Positions 1 to 8,166 of a stretch of 64,000 nucleotides of DNA are shown in pieces. The DNA lies in NCBI GenBank assembly GCA_024233115.1, contig JACKQB010000004.1, positions 310,001 through 374,000 of the forward strand, given 5' to 3'. The first letter of the stretch is position 1, and each line of letters begins with the position of its first letter. A model generated the notes under the pieces. The model ran no database searches. It saw nothing but the letters and a program-made list of their open reading frames with translations, and had not been told where the DNA came from. The position numbers were made by a program, and so were the translations under genes. Source of the stretch: Akkermansiaceae bacterium. Its GTDB lineage: Bacteria > Verrucomicrobiota > Verrucomicrobiia > Verrucomicrobiales > Akkermansiaceae.

Positions 1-621
1 ACCCCGACGCCCGGGGTGTCGACCGGACAGGCACTCGCTAAAATGGAGCAAATCGCGCGGCAGGTGCTGCCTCCAGGCATATCCTACGAGTGGACCGAGC
101 TCGCCTATCAGGAGAAAAAATCCGGCACCAGCCCGGTGGTTCTATTCACGCTTTCCGTGGTTTTTGTTTTCCTCCTGCTGGCTGCCCAGTACGAGTCGTG
201 GGGCCTGCCGCTGGCGGTTATCCTGACCGTTCCCCTCTGTCTTTCCGGAGCCATCTGGGGGGTGCATCTCAGGGGGATGGACAACAACATCCTGACCCAG
301 ATCGGAATTGTGGTTCTGATCGCGCTGGCATCCAAGAACGCGATTCTGATCATTGAGTTTGCCAAGCAGTTAGAGGACCAGGGACGGGACAGGTTTGAGG
401 CCGCGTTACAGGCAGCGAAGCTCCGGTTCCGACCCATCGTCATGACCTCCTTCGCCTTCATCCTGGGTGTGGTACCACTGGCGCTCGCCACTGGCGCTGG
501 TGCGGAAATGCGACAGGCGCTTGGCACCGTGGTCTTTGCCGGCATGCTCGCGGTCACGATGTTCGGCGTGTTTTTCGCACCCCTCTTTTACGTTATAGTT
601 AGAAAATGGGTCAAGGAATAG
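1..621 (+). CDS. RND multidrug efflux permease, C-terminal part (5' cut by window edge)
   Basis: This is the last ~206 codons of an AcrB/MexB-type inner-membrane proton/drug antiporter; the frame is open to the first base. The visible part covers the end of the second periplasmic porter region and the final membrane bundle. It shows the hallmark order YEWT...YQE, LAAQYESWGLPL, ASKNAILIIEFAK and FRPIVMTSFAFILGVVPLA, all standard for the family. The protein would trimerise in the inner membrane and pair with a periplasmic adaptor and an outer-membrane channel, presumably encoded upstream. The next gene starts 64 bp downstream and looks unrelated. The family is clear, but the substrate cannot be told from this fragment. 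Confidence 0.93.
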   Translation, partial: TPTPGVSTGQALAKMEQIARQVLPPGISYEWTELAYQEKKSGTSPVVLFTLSVVFVFLLLAAQYESWGLPLAVILTVPLCLSGAIWGVHLRGMDNNILTQIGIVVLIALASKNAILIIEFAKQLEDQGRDRFEAALQAAKLRFRPIVMTSFAFILGVVPLALATGAGAEMRQALGTVVFAGMLAVTMFGVFFAPLFYVIVRKWVKE

Positions 622-685
622 GTCCGCCGCGTCAATGGCTGCATTCAGCATTGAGATCGACCGCAAACCGCTGTAGTTTACCTTC

Positions 686-1366
686 ATGAAAAAGAGAATC
701 ATCTGGCTGACCGGTTGCACCTCGGGTCTGGGCCGCGCCCTGGTGGATGAGTTTTCCGCCGCCGGACACACTGTGGCAGGTTGTGGAAGGCGGCAGGAGC
801 TGATCCGCGACCTGCTGAACGAGTTTCCGGAACCCCATTATTTTGAAGCCATAGACGTTTCATCCGATACCGCGACTGCCGGTTTCTGCAAGCATGCACT
901 CGCTGTCACCGGCCCTCCCGACCTGCTGATCAACAACGCCGCCATCGTCAACGAGCCTGCACCGCTGTGGCAGATTGCTACCGGGGATTTTGACCGTCTG
1001 ATCGCCATCAATATCAGCGGCACCGCCAACATGATCCGCCATTGCGTGCCGATCATGGAGGAAAATGGAGGCGTCATCGTGAATCTGTCGTCGGGCTGGG
1101 GAAGATCAACCTCCCCCGAAGTCGCACCGTATTGCGCGAGCAAATGGGCGATCGAAGGTCTGACCCAGGCGCTGGCACAGGAACTGCCACCCGGCCTGGC
1201 AGCCGTCGCCCTGAACCCCGGCATTATCGACACACGTATGCTTCGGACCTGTTGGGGAGATGGTGCGTCACACTATCCTGACGCCAAACAATGGGCCACT
1301 ACCGCAGCTCCATTTCTACTAGGTATCGGGCCTGGCAACAATGCAGATTCTCTTACAGCTCCGTAA
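686..1366 (+). CDS. Short-chain dehydrogenase/reductase (SDR)
   Basis: A 226-residue classical SDR with a Rossmann fold. The nucleotide-binding TGCTSGLG is at residues 9-16, the structural NNA motif at 83-85, the catalytic Ser near 135-136, and the YxxxK pair at Tyr149/Lys153 (YCASK). The length is slightly short for the family (about 250). The tail after residue 200 is weakly conserved, so the substrate region is atypical. Arg34-Arg36 just after the second strand suggests NADPH use, by analogy. It lies alone between the efflux gene and a hypothetical membrane protein, so context gives no substrate. Confidence 0.9.
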   Translation: MKKRIIWLTGCTSGLGRALVDEFSAAGHTVAGCGRRQELIRDLLNEFPEPHYFEAIDVSSDTATAGFCKHALAVTGPPDLLINNAAIVNEPAPLWQIATGDFDRLIAINISGTANMIRHCVPIMEENGGVIVNLSSGWGRSTSPEVAPYCASKWAIEGLTQALAQELPPGLAAVALNPGIIDTRMLRTCWGDGASHYPDAKQWATTAAPFLLGIGPGNNADSLTAP

Positions 1367-1498
1367 AATTCCGGTTTTTTGCGTCAGCCAAGTACCACAT
1401 CAACAAGGAATAACGATGATATTCCGTCGTTTCAAATTTCGTTTGGTGTCGTTTATTATTGAATAACGCTAACAAGTTAGATTAGAGTGAGAGGTGCT

Positions 1499-2218
1499 AT
1501 GCAAAATCACCCTTCAAACAAGAACGCAAAAACCACTCCATCCGGCGCATATGATCCGGACATCCTGTCCGCCATCGAGGCTGCTGCCGCCGCAGCGGAT
1601 GAAGAGGAGGAATCGGCATCCGCCTCGTCGGTAAACACTACCCAACAAACCAGGAGGGCCAACCTAACAAAAAAAATCCGTCATGACCATCGTGACGAGA
1701 TTTGCGAAAAAGAATACGATGCGATGCTCAACGAGGCCTTCGAGGCGCGGGAGGCACGTGATGCACGCAATAAAAAACGTTTCCGGATCGCAACCGCCGC
1801 TTGTTTCCTCATTACTGTTGGGTCGGCCGGCGCTTGGTATGCGGCATCCGAGGATAACCGCACCGCAGTCCACAACCTTTGGGGCAGTGCTGTCGCCATC
1901 ACGGCGGATGTCAAGGAGGGTACCGATGTGGTTGCCATCATGGACAAATACGACGAGGCCCTGGATAAGATCGAAGAGCGGCAAGGACAGGTCACCGACG
2001 CAGCCATTGAACTCGGGGCCGACCCAAGCAATGGCACTGCTGAAAGCAGGAAACAGCTCGACAAGTCGATGCAAAACGTCACCGGCGATGCCCGCACGGT
2101 CCAACAGCGTGATGAGGAGATCAGGAAGCGTTTTGGCAAAATGGCAGAACAGGCACGTTCCGACATCGAAGCCAAGCGGGCAGAACAAAAGGCAGAACAA
2201 AAGGCGGAGCAAGAGTGA
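1499..2218 (+). CDS. Hypothetical single-pass membrane protein with coiled coil
   Basis: Function not recognised. The start is placed at the ATG preceded by a GAGAGG-like ribosome site rather than the in-frame GTG 12 bases upstream. The 239-residue product has an acidic, alanine-rich N-terminus (about residues 20-45), a basic stretch, one hydrophobic segment at about 95-117, and a long charged region predicted by eye to be helical/coiled coil. It ends in KAEQ repeats. The N-terminus should be cytoplasmic and the coiled coil extracytoplasmic (inference from the positive-inside rule). The gene is monocistronic in appearance. Confidence 0.6.
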   Translation: MQNHPSNKNAKTTPSGAYDPDILSAIEAAAAAADEEEESASASSVNTTQQTRRANLTKKIRHDHRDEICEKEYDAMLNEAFEAREARDARNKKRFRIATAACFLITVGSAGAWYAASEDNRTAVHNLWGSAVAITADVKEGTDVVAIMDKYDEALDKIEERQGQVTDAAIELGADPSNGTAESRKQLDKSMQNVTGDARTVQQRDEEIRKRFGKMAEQARSDIEAKRAEQKAEQKAEQE

Positions 2219-3084
2219 AATAGCACCAGCTTTAGCGATGGCTCCCCCATGCCAGGCTCCGTTACAATGGGCAGGACAGTACATCATTATATCTAAATAT
2301 GAATTTTTTTCTATTTAGTGCTTGCCGTTATTATATCTCGTTGATATAAGCCACCCACATCGCCGCAGGCAACGCCTGCACAAGGCTCACTCTGACTGGC
2401 GCTCCAACTGACCGCCCCCTCCCCCCAACCAACTCACAACGACCTTCGATCATGAACACGTTCACCACATCATTTACCACGCTTCCCGGCTCAATCGGGA
2501 TCGGCGGCTGGTCGGTGTGTGCTCTGGCATCCTATCGATGCCTCGGGGGATCACAGATGAAGAGCCGGGGGGGATTCCGTCCCTCCAACCAGGAGAGCAG
2601 GATTCGTCATAGCGCCAAGAACATGGTACCGGATCACGGTATCGCACCCAACGTGAAAGGAGGTCCACGGTCTGCATAAGATCATTGAAACAGGCAAATA
2701 ACAGCCACATCAACGGTTACAACCCATGCAGACCTGCTCTCCCCCCGAGGAAGCAGGATTTTTTATGCCCGGATTTCTCAAAAACCCCAAGCTTCAAAAT
2801 CCAAACACCAACTAAGAAGCCGCCCTGCGGCCAACGATAAACCCAATAACTGATAACTGATAACTGAATACTTTTACCTCATTTCCACATAGCCCACAAA
2901 CAAAAGGCCGTCACCAGCTGTATCTGATGACGACCCGGGAAGGCAAAGCCTGACTGAAACCTTTGATGGCAACAGCCAACGATACCCTCAACGCATCGTA
3001 GACTAGCCTCAAAACCCCTATCAGTCAAGTATGGCACCACTATGCCTATAGATATTATATACTATCTTGTATAGATATATCTAC
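2219..3084. other. Long intergenic region without a supported gene
   Basis: About 0.87 kb with no convincing coding frame. It holds a small inverted repeat (TTATATC/GATATAA, 2331-2349), a terminator-like hairpin near 2733, a stretch of word-like low-complexity DNA around 2785-2870 (AACTGATAACTGATAACTGAATAC) that recurs in other spacers of this window, and an AT-rich run near 3040-3080. A 75-codon frame at 2452-2679 looks like chance. Confidence 0.5.
2732..2765 (+). terminator. Terminator-like hairpin
   Basis: CCTGCT...AGCAGG arms enclose a C-rich loop and are followed by a run of six T. No gene ends immediately before it, so its parent transcript is unknown. Confidence 0.4.
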
Positions 3085-3190
3085 TCTTCCCCTGTGAGCG
3101 CATTAAACAGGCTTTCCAGGGAGGTGTGCCAGAAACACCGAAACGTCCGCCGGGAAAACCCGCGGCTGTGACTCCGCCAAGGAGTGGCAA
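3085..3190 (+). ncRNA. Possible structured RNA upstream of the tRNA array
   Basis: Several short helices are visible in a row: GGTGT...ACACC near 3123-3140, and CCGC-GGG-AAAA-CCC-GCGG near 3149-3168, followed by GACTCC...GGAGT. Spacing and purine-rich joints resemble a riboswitch-like or other structured RNA, but no family can be assigned by eye. A covariance-model scan would decide. Confidence 0.25.
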
Positions 3191-3210
3191 GGGTGTTCGT
3201 TTCAAATAAC

Positions 3211-3245
3211 GACAGAGCCGGCACAAAGCCTGCGCCGGCTCTGTC
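3211..3245. repeat. Perfect 12-bp inverted repeat directly before the tRNA array promoter
   Basis: GACAGAGCCGGC and its exact reverse complement are separated by 11 bp. The 3' arm ends 5 bp before a consensus TATAAT box. It could be a terminator stem without a T-run, or an operator for the array. Confidence 0.6.
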
Positions 3246-3250
3246 TATTC

Positions 3251-3256
3251 TATAAT
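3251..3256 (+). promoter_or_regulatory. Consensus -10 box of the tRNA array
   Basis: TATAAT lies 5 bp before the first base of the first tRNA gene. No good TTGACA-like -35 box is present 17 bp upstream, where the inverted repeat sits, so an activator or an extended contact would be needed. A primary transcript starting at or just before the tRNA is implied. Confidence 0.45.
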
Positions 3257-3261
3257 CTAAT

Positions 3262-3332
3262 AGCGAGGTGGATGCTGGTATCCTGACGGGTTTCATACGC
3301 CTGTCCTCGCGGGTTCGATTCCCGCCCTCGCA
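3262..3332 (+). tRNA. tRNA-like gene, anticodon CAT (Met/Ile2 type), atypical
   Basis: An acceptor stem GCGAGG/CCTCGC, a T-arm GCGGG-TTCGATT-CCCGC and an anticodon loop TTCATAC are clear. Position 1:72 is an A:A mismatch, as initiator tRNAs are also unpaired there. The segment between D-arm and anticodon loop is about three bases too long, and the anticodon stem can extend to seven pairs with a G:U. CCA is not encoded. It looks like a phage- or array-type tRNA rather than a standard housekeeping one. Confidence 0.6.
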
Positions 3333-3339
3333 ATTTTAA

Positions 3340-3416
3340 TGCCTCTGACCAGAGCTAGTGAACTGGCCTGCCTGCAAAGCAGAGTTTGGCGGGTGCGATC
3401 CCCGCAGAGGTATCCA
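3340..3416 (+). tRNA. tRNA-Cys (GCA)
   Basis: Acceptor TGCCTCT/AGAGGTA, D-stem CCAG/CTGG, anticodon loop CTGCAAA, and T-arm GCGGG-TGCGATC-CCCGC. U73 is the expected cysteine discriminator and CCA is encoded. The base between D- and anticodon stems is missing and the T-loop starts TG instead of TT, both mild departures from canonical form. Confidence 0.8.
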
Positions 3417-3420
3417 ATAT

Positions 3421-3563
3421 AGAGTATGGTCTTGTAGTCCGCGACTTCCTGTAGTGCGCCAGGCCTTCCCCTTTGCTAAAGCTGGGGAGGACTAGACGAA
3501 GGACTCGTAGGTTGATCAACGATAGGCAGCCGGAGACTGCAAGTCTCCACTCCATACCACTTT
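3421..3563 (+). ncRNA. Unidentified structured segment between tRNA-Cys and tRNA-Gly
   Basis: The ends can pair (GTATGG at 3424 with CCATAC at 3552). Inside are TAGTCC/GGACTA, CTTCCCC/GGGGAGG around a loop containing TTGCTAA (a serine GCT-type anticodon loop), and GGAGA-CTGCAAG-TCTCC (a cysteine GCA-type anticodon arm). No normal T-arm (TTCRA) is present, so it is not a regular tRNA. It could be a decayed, fused or intron-bearing tRNA, or an unrelated small RNA. Confidence 0.35.
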
Positions 3564-3567
3564 TTAC

Positions 3568-3641
3568 GCGTTATTAGTTCAATGGTAGAACGCCAGTCTT
3601 CCAAACTGGATACCTCGGTTCGATCCCGGGATAGCGCACCA
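3568..3641 (+). tRNA. tRNA-Gly (TCC)
   Basis: A full cloverleaf: acceptor GCGTTAT/ATAGCGC, D-arm with GGT in the loop, anticodon loop CTTCCAA in a CCAGT/ACTGG stem, and T-arm TCGG-TTCGATC-CCGG. A73 and encoded CCA are present. The convergent ybbP-like gene ends 12 bp downstream. Confidence 0.93.
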
Positions 3642-3652
3642 TTTTTTCCCGT

Positions 3653-6268
3653 TTAGCTAGCCCCTTCAGAACGCAAGATCTGTAAGGGGGGGTGACTGGA
3701 TATTCCTCGACTCAACAACATTCCAAGGAATACGGTGATAGCTACAACGAAGCCTATGCCGGTAGCCAATAAACCCCAGGGGATGTGATATGGATCACCC
3801 TCGAATACCGCACGACCTAGCAAAACGCTGGCGGTGAGGGCGAGAATAGATCCAGCTATCGTGGCCATTAATGCAAGCAACGCATACTCGACGGCAAGGA
3901 TGGAGGATATTTGTTTCCTCGTCGCCCCGAGTGTGCGCAGCAGGACACTTTCGCGTATCCTGATTCGCCGACCTGCTAGAATCGACGCCACCAATACGAT
4001 AGCACCGGTAACGACAGTAAATAGTGCCATAATCTGAACCGTCTTGCCAGCGGTGGTCAGAATCGACTGCACTGTTTTCAGGATCAAACTTAGATCAATG
4101 GTGTTTACGTAAGGCAGTTTTTTAAACATCGCCTGCTGGAGGTTAGCTGTCGAATCATCATCCGGCGAATGGGCGGCAAGTACGTCGAATGAGACGTATT
4201 CGTCGATTGTGCCTTGCGGAAATACGATAAAGAAATTCAGATTCATGCTCCGCCAGTCTACTTCACGTAAACTGGCGACACGCAGTTTGCGTGTCACTCC
4301 GAAACCCTCGATGGAAACAGTCACCTCGTCACCCAGTTGCAGGCCGAGATCGGATGCTAGTTTTCGTTCAAAACTAACGGGAATGACATCGCTCTCCTGT
4401 AGTCCTTTGGCGGTTCCTACCCACTCGCCGGCAACGAGTTCCTCGCTATCCGATAATGCTTCGCGAAACGTGGAACGAAACTCACGCCGCAGGATCCACT
4501 TGGGGATGGGCCGTTCTCCCTCCGCGGGTTTACCAATGAGTCCGGCGACAGGCCGACCCTTGATCTCCGTTAGTCGCATCTGGACAATCGGCGCATTACC
4601 GAGAAGTATGACCCCACTGTCGGCAATCAACTGTTCAACGGCTTGTTTTTCCTCTGGTGGAATATCGACGAGAAACAGATTGGGTTTATCCCCCATCCTC
4701 ACCGGGTCGAGCCACTGCAAAAGGATGTTTTGCATCAGTAGCAGTGTAAATATGAGGAACACTCCCAAACCGATGGAAACCATAAACAAGCCGGTCTGGT
4801 TGTTAGGTCGGTGCAAACTGGCTACACCTTGTCGGATTACAAACGGCCATGACGGCCGCGCGATGAGTTTTGTAAACCAGCGAAGTAATTTGCCGATGAC
4901 GCTTAAAAACACAAAGGCAAACGCCAGGAACCCGATGTATCCGAGCGAGGTTTTCCATCCATGGTCTGCCCCCCCGTTATCCAACCACGTCAGCAGCAAC
5001 GCAAAGACAAACAAGCCAAAAATAACAAGCCAACGGAGTGGGTCGCGGGCTGGTTTTCGCATGCTGACTTGCTCGCGACGCAATGCCGCAAGCGGGCTGA
5101 CCCGCCTGACTGCCAGTAGAGGCAACAAGGCGAAACAAACACAGATCATCACACCAACGGCTGCCGCTTTGCCAACTTCAAACCAGGCTGGCACCACATC
5201 CACAGCAAAGGGAAGTGTGCCCGGTGGCAAACTGGAAATGACCAGTCCCAGAAAATACACAAAACCACTACCCACCAATACACCGCCCAGGGTTCCAGCA
5301 ATGCCCATGGCAATACTCTGCGCAAGATAGACGGCAAATGCCTGCGCCGATGAGCAACCGAGGCAACGCAAGGTCGCGACACTTTGCAGTCGCTCCGACA
5401 CATGGATGTGTATCGCCCCCGCAACTCCGATCCCGCCAAGGAACAGCGCACTAAAACCGATCAGGTTAAAAAAAATGTAGAGTCGGTCGATCGCCTTTTC
5501 AATATTCTCACTCCGCTTCTCGGAGGTCGTGTGGGTTAACCGTTGTTGCTCGAGTACGGCGGCATTTTTGTTCACCCATTTCCCGGCATCCACTGACTTG
5601 GGGAGTTTGAAATAGGTTCTGTAAAAGACCAGGCTCTTGCTGCCCGTAAGATTGGATTGGTCGATCACATCCAATGACGTCAGCACCGTCGGTGAGAATG
5701 CCGCGAAGCCCGAGGCCGATGGTGGCGCTTGTTCCAACACCCCGACCACCGGTAACTCCAGATCACCAAGCTTTGCCAGATCACCAAGCTTGGCATTCAT
5801 TTTCCTGAGGAACGATGCCTCCACAATCACCCCCGGCGATTGCTGCACCCTAGCCCAGGCGTCCGCAGGACTGGTGACGATCTTTCCATAAAAAGGAAAC
5901 GAAGCATCCAGACCACGCAGGCTCACCAACTTAGGCGACGGGGAACTTCCTACACGCAACATCGTTGAAAATGAAACCTCACTGGCCTGCTCACCGCCGT
6001 TGCTGGCTATGTCTGCAAACAGCGACTTCGTTTCCCCGGTGTAGGGCTGGCGTGATGACACCATCAAATCGGCACCTAACAGCGACTTGGCCTGTGAACC
6101 TACCGCGTCGTTCAGGTTTTGTCGCAGCGATCCGATCGTTACCAAGGCGGCTACGCCAAACACGATCGATGCGGAGAAAAGCAACAGTCGCCAACGCACG
6201 GCACGGCTATCCCGCCAAGCCATCCGCCAGGCCCAGGGGGTAAAGAGATGTCGTACTATTTTCAGCAT
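3653..6268 (-). CDS. FtsX-domain ABC transporter permease (YbbP-like)
   Basis: An 871-residue inner-membrane permease with an N-terminal signal-anchor helix, a large periplasmic region, a FtsX-type bundle at about residues 265-390, a middle pair of helices and a second FtsX-type bundle at about 735-860. This duplicated layout is that of E. coli YbbP and related export/extraction permeases. The ATPase gene lies 25 bp upstream on the same strand, and an esterase gene of the TesA type diverges beyond it, reproducing the tesA-ybbA-ybbP neighbourhood. The pair probably extracts a lipid or lipoprotein from the inner membrane, but the real substrate of this family is not established. Confidence 0.88.
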   Translation of the reverse strand: MLKIVRHLFTPWAWRMAWRDSRAVRWRLLLFSASIVFGVAALVTIGSLRQNLNDAVGSQAKSLLGADLMVSSRQPYTGETKSLFADIASNGGEQASEVSFSTMLRVGSSPSPKLVSLRGLDASFPFYGKIVTSPADAWARVQQSPGVIVEASFLRKMNAKLGDLAKLGDLELPVVGVLEQAPPSASGFAAFSPTVLTSLDVIDQSNLTGSKSLVFYRTYFKLPKSVDAGKWVNKNAAVLEQQRLTHTTSEKRSENIEKAIDRLYIFFNLIGFSALFLGGIGVAGAIHIHVSERLQSVATLRCLGCSSAQAFAVYLAQSIAMGIAGTLGGVLVGSGFVYFLGLVISSLPPGTLPFAVDVVPAWFEVGKAAAVGVMICVCFALLPLLAVRRVSPLAALRREQVSMRKPARDPLRWLVIFGLFVFALLLTWLDNGGADHGWKTSLGYIGFLAFAFVFLSVIGKLLRWFTKLIARPSWPFVIRQGVASLHRPNNQTGLFMVSIGLGVFLIFTLLLMQNILLQWLDPVRMGDKPNLFLVDIPPEEKQAVEQLIADSGVILLGNAPIVQMRLTEIKGRPVAGLIGKPAEGERPIPKWILRREFRSTFREALSDSEELVAGEWVGTAKGLQESDVIPVSFERKLASDLGLQLGDEVTVSIEGFGVTRKLRVASLREVDWRSMNLNFFIVFPQGTIDEYVSFDVLAAHSPDDDSTANLQQAMFKKLPYVNTIDLSLILKTVQSILTTAGKTVQIMALFTVVTGAIVLVASILAGRRIRIRESVLLRTLGATRKQISSILAVEYALLALMATIAGSILALTASVLLGRAVFEGDPYHIPWGLLATGIGFVVAITVFLGMLLSRGISSHPPLQILRSEGAS

Positions 6269-6293
6269 CTTACAAACCTATCAGATCTCAGAA

Positions 6294-6983
6294 TCATTCA
6301 ACCAACCTGCCCCCCTTCAGACGGAATACCAACGACGCCTTCTCGGCCAATTCAAGATCGTGTGTCACTACCACGAGCGCGGTGCCCAGTTCTCGGTTCA
6401 AATCAAACAACATTCCCTCAACTACATGACTGGCTTCCTCGTCGAGGTTTCCGGTCGGTTCATCCGCAAACAGGATCTTCGGCTGATGGATAAACGCGCG
6501 CGCAATCGCGACACGCTGCTGCTCGCCACCAGAGAGCTGGCTGGGGTAATGTTTCATCCTTTCACCCAGACCGACACGATCCAGCAGCTCTGCCGCCCGA
6601 TCCGTCAATGTGCCATTCTGGTTTCCGCTGAGTTCACCGGGAACCAGCACGTTTTCCAGCGCTGTCAGTGTTGGCATCAGTTGGAAATTCTGGAAAATAA
6701 AACCGATCGACTCACTACGCAGTTTCGCCCGGGCGTCTTCGTCAAAAGCGGAAATATCCTTGCCAGCGAGTGCCACCGTACCGCTTGTGGCGCGGTCAAG
6801 GCCAGCGCAGAGACCGAGGAGCGTTGTTTTCCCACTGCCCGATGGCCCCACGATTGCCGCCGTCGCCCCTTGTGGGACATCGATGCTAACGCGGTCGAGC
6901 ACCGTCAGCTCATGACCGCCGCTTGGGTAGGTTTTCGTCAGTTCACAGGTCCTGAGTATCGAATGCTTGTCGTTTGTTGTCAT
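6294..6983 (-). CDS. ABC transporter ATP-binding protein (YbbA/LolD-like)
   Basis: A 229-residue ATPase of the MacB/LolD/YbbA group. Walker A GPSGSGKT is at residues 46-53, the Q-loop Gln at 98, the LSGGEQ signature at 150-155, Walker B LFADE at 171-175 and the switch His at 208. It should dimerise on the cytoplasmic face and drive the FtsX-type permease encoded 25 bp downstream. The start ATG lies 22 bp from an in-frame ATG of the divergent esterase gene and about 80 bp from the start chosen for it, so both promoters share a short intergenic region. Confidence 0.93.
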   Translation of the reverse strand: MTTNDKHSILRTCELTKTYPSGGHELTVLDRVSIDVPQGATAAIVGPSGSGKTTLLGLCAGLDRATSGTVALAGKDISAFDEDARAKLRSESIGFIFQNFQLMPTLTALENVLVPGELSGNQNGTLTDRAAELLDRVGLGERMKHYPSQLSGGEQQRVAIARAFIHQPKILFADEPTGNLDEEASHVVEGMLFDLNRELGTALVVVTHDLELAEKASLVFRLKGGRLVE

Positions 6984-7065
6984 GTATTTCTAGCCAATTC
7001 CACAGATGGGGTTAACGTGTCGCCACATCCAAAAACGCAGCTTAATATCAACAGCAAGTGCATTT

Positions 7066-7713
7066 ATGATACACCGTTTCCAGCATCCGTCTTGTTTTTT
7101 TCCAATCATTATGGGGATTTGTATGATGGTGCTTTTCACTGGCACCACGATTGCCCGGGAAATAAAAAAGATCGTCTTTCTTGGCGACAGCATCACGGCG
7201 GGTTATGGACTGGAAAAAGAGGAAGCCTACCCAGCGGTCATCAGTCAACTCGCTGCCGCTGATGGCAAAAAAATTCAGATCGTCAATGCCGGATTAAGTG
7301 GCGACACCACCAGTGGCGGTCTGCGCAGAATCCGGGTGATCGCCAGGCAGCCCCTCGATATTCTCGTCATCGCCCTTGGCGGCAACGACGGCCTCCGCGG
7401 CATCGCCCCCAAGGTGAGCCAGGTGAACCTTGAGCGCATCATCGACGTTGTCAGAGAGAAACAACCCGATGCCCGGATTCTCGTCGCCGGTATGCAAATG
7501 CCGGATAACATGGGCAAGGAATACATCGATGCCTTCCGTAAGGTTTTTGCCGATGTGGCGCAAAAGAAAAATGTCCTCGCGCTACCGTTTTTGCTAGAGG
7601 GGGTAGCTGCCGACAAGTCGCTTAATCTGCCCGACGGAATTCATCCCAATGCAAAAGGTCAAGCAATCGTTGCGGCGCATGTTTATAAAGCATTGGCTCC
7701 GCTGCTTAAATAG
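7066..7713 (+). CDS. tesA: SGNH/GDSL lysophospholipase-esterase (TesA-like)
   Basis: A 215-residue secreted or periplasmic SGNH hydrolase. An uncleaved N-terminal hydrophobic signal (about residues 10-30) precedes GDSITAG (nucleophile Ser42), the oxyanion Gly/Asn blocks (GGND at 105-108), and DGIHP with Asp190/His193 completing the triad. I chose the ATG giving a signal peptide; an in-frame ATG 60 bp upstream would add 20 residues and shorten the divergent promoter space. In E. coli, tesA is likewise divergent from ybbA-ybbP, supporting a lipid-related role together with the adjacent ABC system. Confidence 0.9.
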   Translation: MIHRFQHPSCFFPIIMGICMMVLFTGTTIAREIKKIVFLGDSITAGYGLEKEEAYPAVISQLAAADGKKIQIVNAGLSGDTTSGGLRRIRVIARQPLDILVIALGGNDGLRGIAPKVSQVNLERIIDVVREKQPDARILVAGMQMPDNMGKEYIDAFRKVFADVAQKKNVLALPFLLEGVAADKSLNLPDGIHPNAKGQAIVAAHVYKALAPLLK

Positions 7714-7759
7714 CACCGTTTCACGATCAGTTAGCTGTCATCAGCTAACTTCTTGTTAT

Positions 7760-7835
7760 GTCCACTTAGCCCAATCGGCAGAGGCAGCAGACTTAAAATC
7801 CGCATAGTGCTGGTTCGACTCCAGTCGTGGATACC
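7760..7835 (+). tRNA. tRNA with Leu (TAA) anticodon but short variable region
   Basis: Acceptor GTCCACT/CGTGGAT, D-stem GCC/GGC, anticodon loop CTTAAAA in a GCAGA/TCCGC stem with one mismatch, variable region ATAGT, and T-arm GCTGG-TTCGACT-CCAGT. A73 and encoded CCA are present. A73 fits leucine, yet bacterial leucine tRNAs normally carry a long variable arm and this one has only five bases, an array/phage-like oddity. Confidence 0.8.
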
Positions 7836-7849
7836 AATTTTTATAGCCA

Positions 7850-7942
7850 GGAGTTTCAACCAGACAGGCGTGCTGGGTTTGTTTGCTAAACAATACGTCC
7901 CCACTTGACCAGGATGAGGCTCAAGTCCTCGGAACTCCGCCA
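7850..7942 (+). tRNA. tRNA-Ser (GCT)
   Basis: A class II tRNA. Acceptor GGAGTTT/GAACTCC (7 bp), D-stem CCAG/CTGG, anticodon loop TTGCTAA, a long variable arm of about 20 bases, and T-arm TGAGG-CTCAAGT-CCTCG. The serine discriminator G73 and encoded CCA are present. The T-loop begins CTC instead of TTC. Confidence 0.8.
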
Positions 7943-7952
7943 TTCATACAAC

Positions 7953-8023
7953 TGGTCTATAGCTCAACGGTAGAGCAGCCGGCTTTTAACCGGCGGATCA
8001 GGGTTCGATTCCCTGTGGGCCAA
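7953..8023 (+). tRNA. tRNA-Lys (TTT)
   Basis: Acceptor TGGTCTA/TGGGCCA, U8-A9, D-stem GCTC/GAGC, anticodon loop CTTTTAA in a perfect GCCGG/CCGGC stem, and T-arm CAGGG-TTCGATT-CCCTG. A73 is present; CCA is not encoded. Confidence 0.92.
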
Positions 8024-8030
8024 TTTTTAA

Positions 8031-8102
8031 GCTCTCGTAGTGTAAAGGTTAACACCTTCGACTTTCTATCGAATGATCCGGGTTCGATTCCCGGCGGGAG
8101 TA
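8031..8102 (+). tRNA. tRNA-Glu (TTC)
   Basis: Acceptor GCTCTCG/CGGGAGT, D-stem GTG/CAC, anticodon loop CTTTCTA in a perfect TTCGA/TCGAA stem, and T-arm CCGGG-TTCGATT-CCCGG. The discriminator is A and CCA is not encoded. It starts 7 bp after the lysine tRNA. Confidence 0.9.
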
Positions 8103-8114
8103 TTTTTTAAATGG

Positions 8115-8166
8115 ATGATTTCAGATTGCAGAATGGATAATTGTTCATTCTGCAATCTGAAATCAT
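8115..8166. repeat. Perfect 21-bp inverted repeat between tRNA-Glu and tRNA-Gln
   Basis: Arms at 8115-8135 and 8146-8166 are exact reverse complements around a 10-bp AT-rich loop. It is AT-rich and has no T-run of its own. In an array transcript it would form a long hairpin between two tRNAs, possibly a processing signal or a remnant of a small mobile element. Confidence 0.8.

Noticed and set aside
2452..2679. 75-codon frame in the first long intergenic region
   Set aside because: No ribosome site, no hydrophobic pattern, and low-complexity surroundings; probably chance.
3094..3185. Cobalamin riboswitch
   Set aside because: Some words resemble it (GCGGCTGTGA), but the conserved core order is not matched and the downstream genes are tRNAs, not B12 genes.
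4209..5330. 373-codon plus-strand frame opposite the YbbP-like gene
   Set aside because: Ser/Arg/Pro-rich shadow of a clear FtsX permease.
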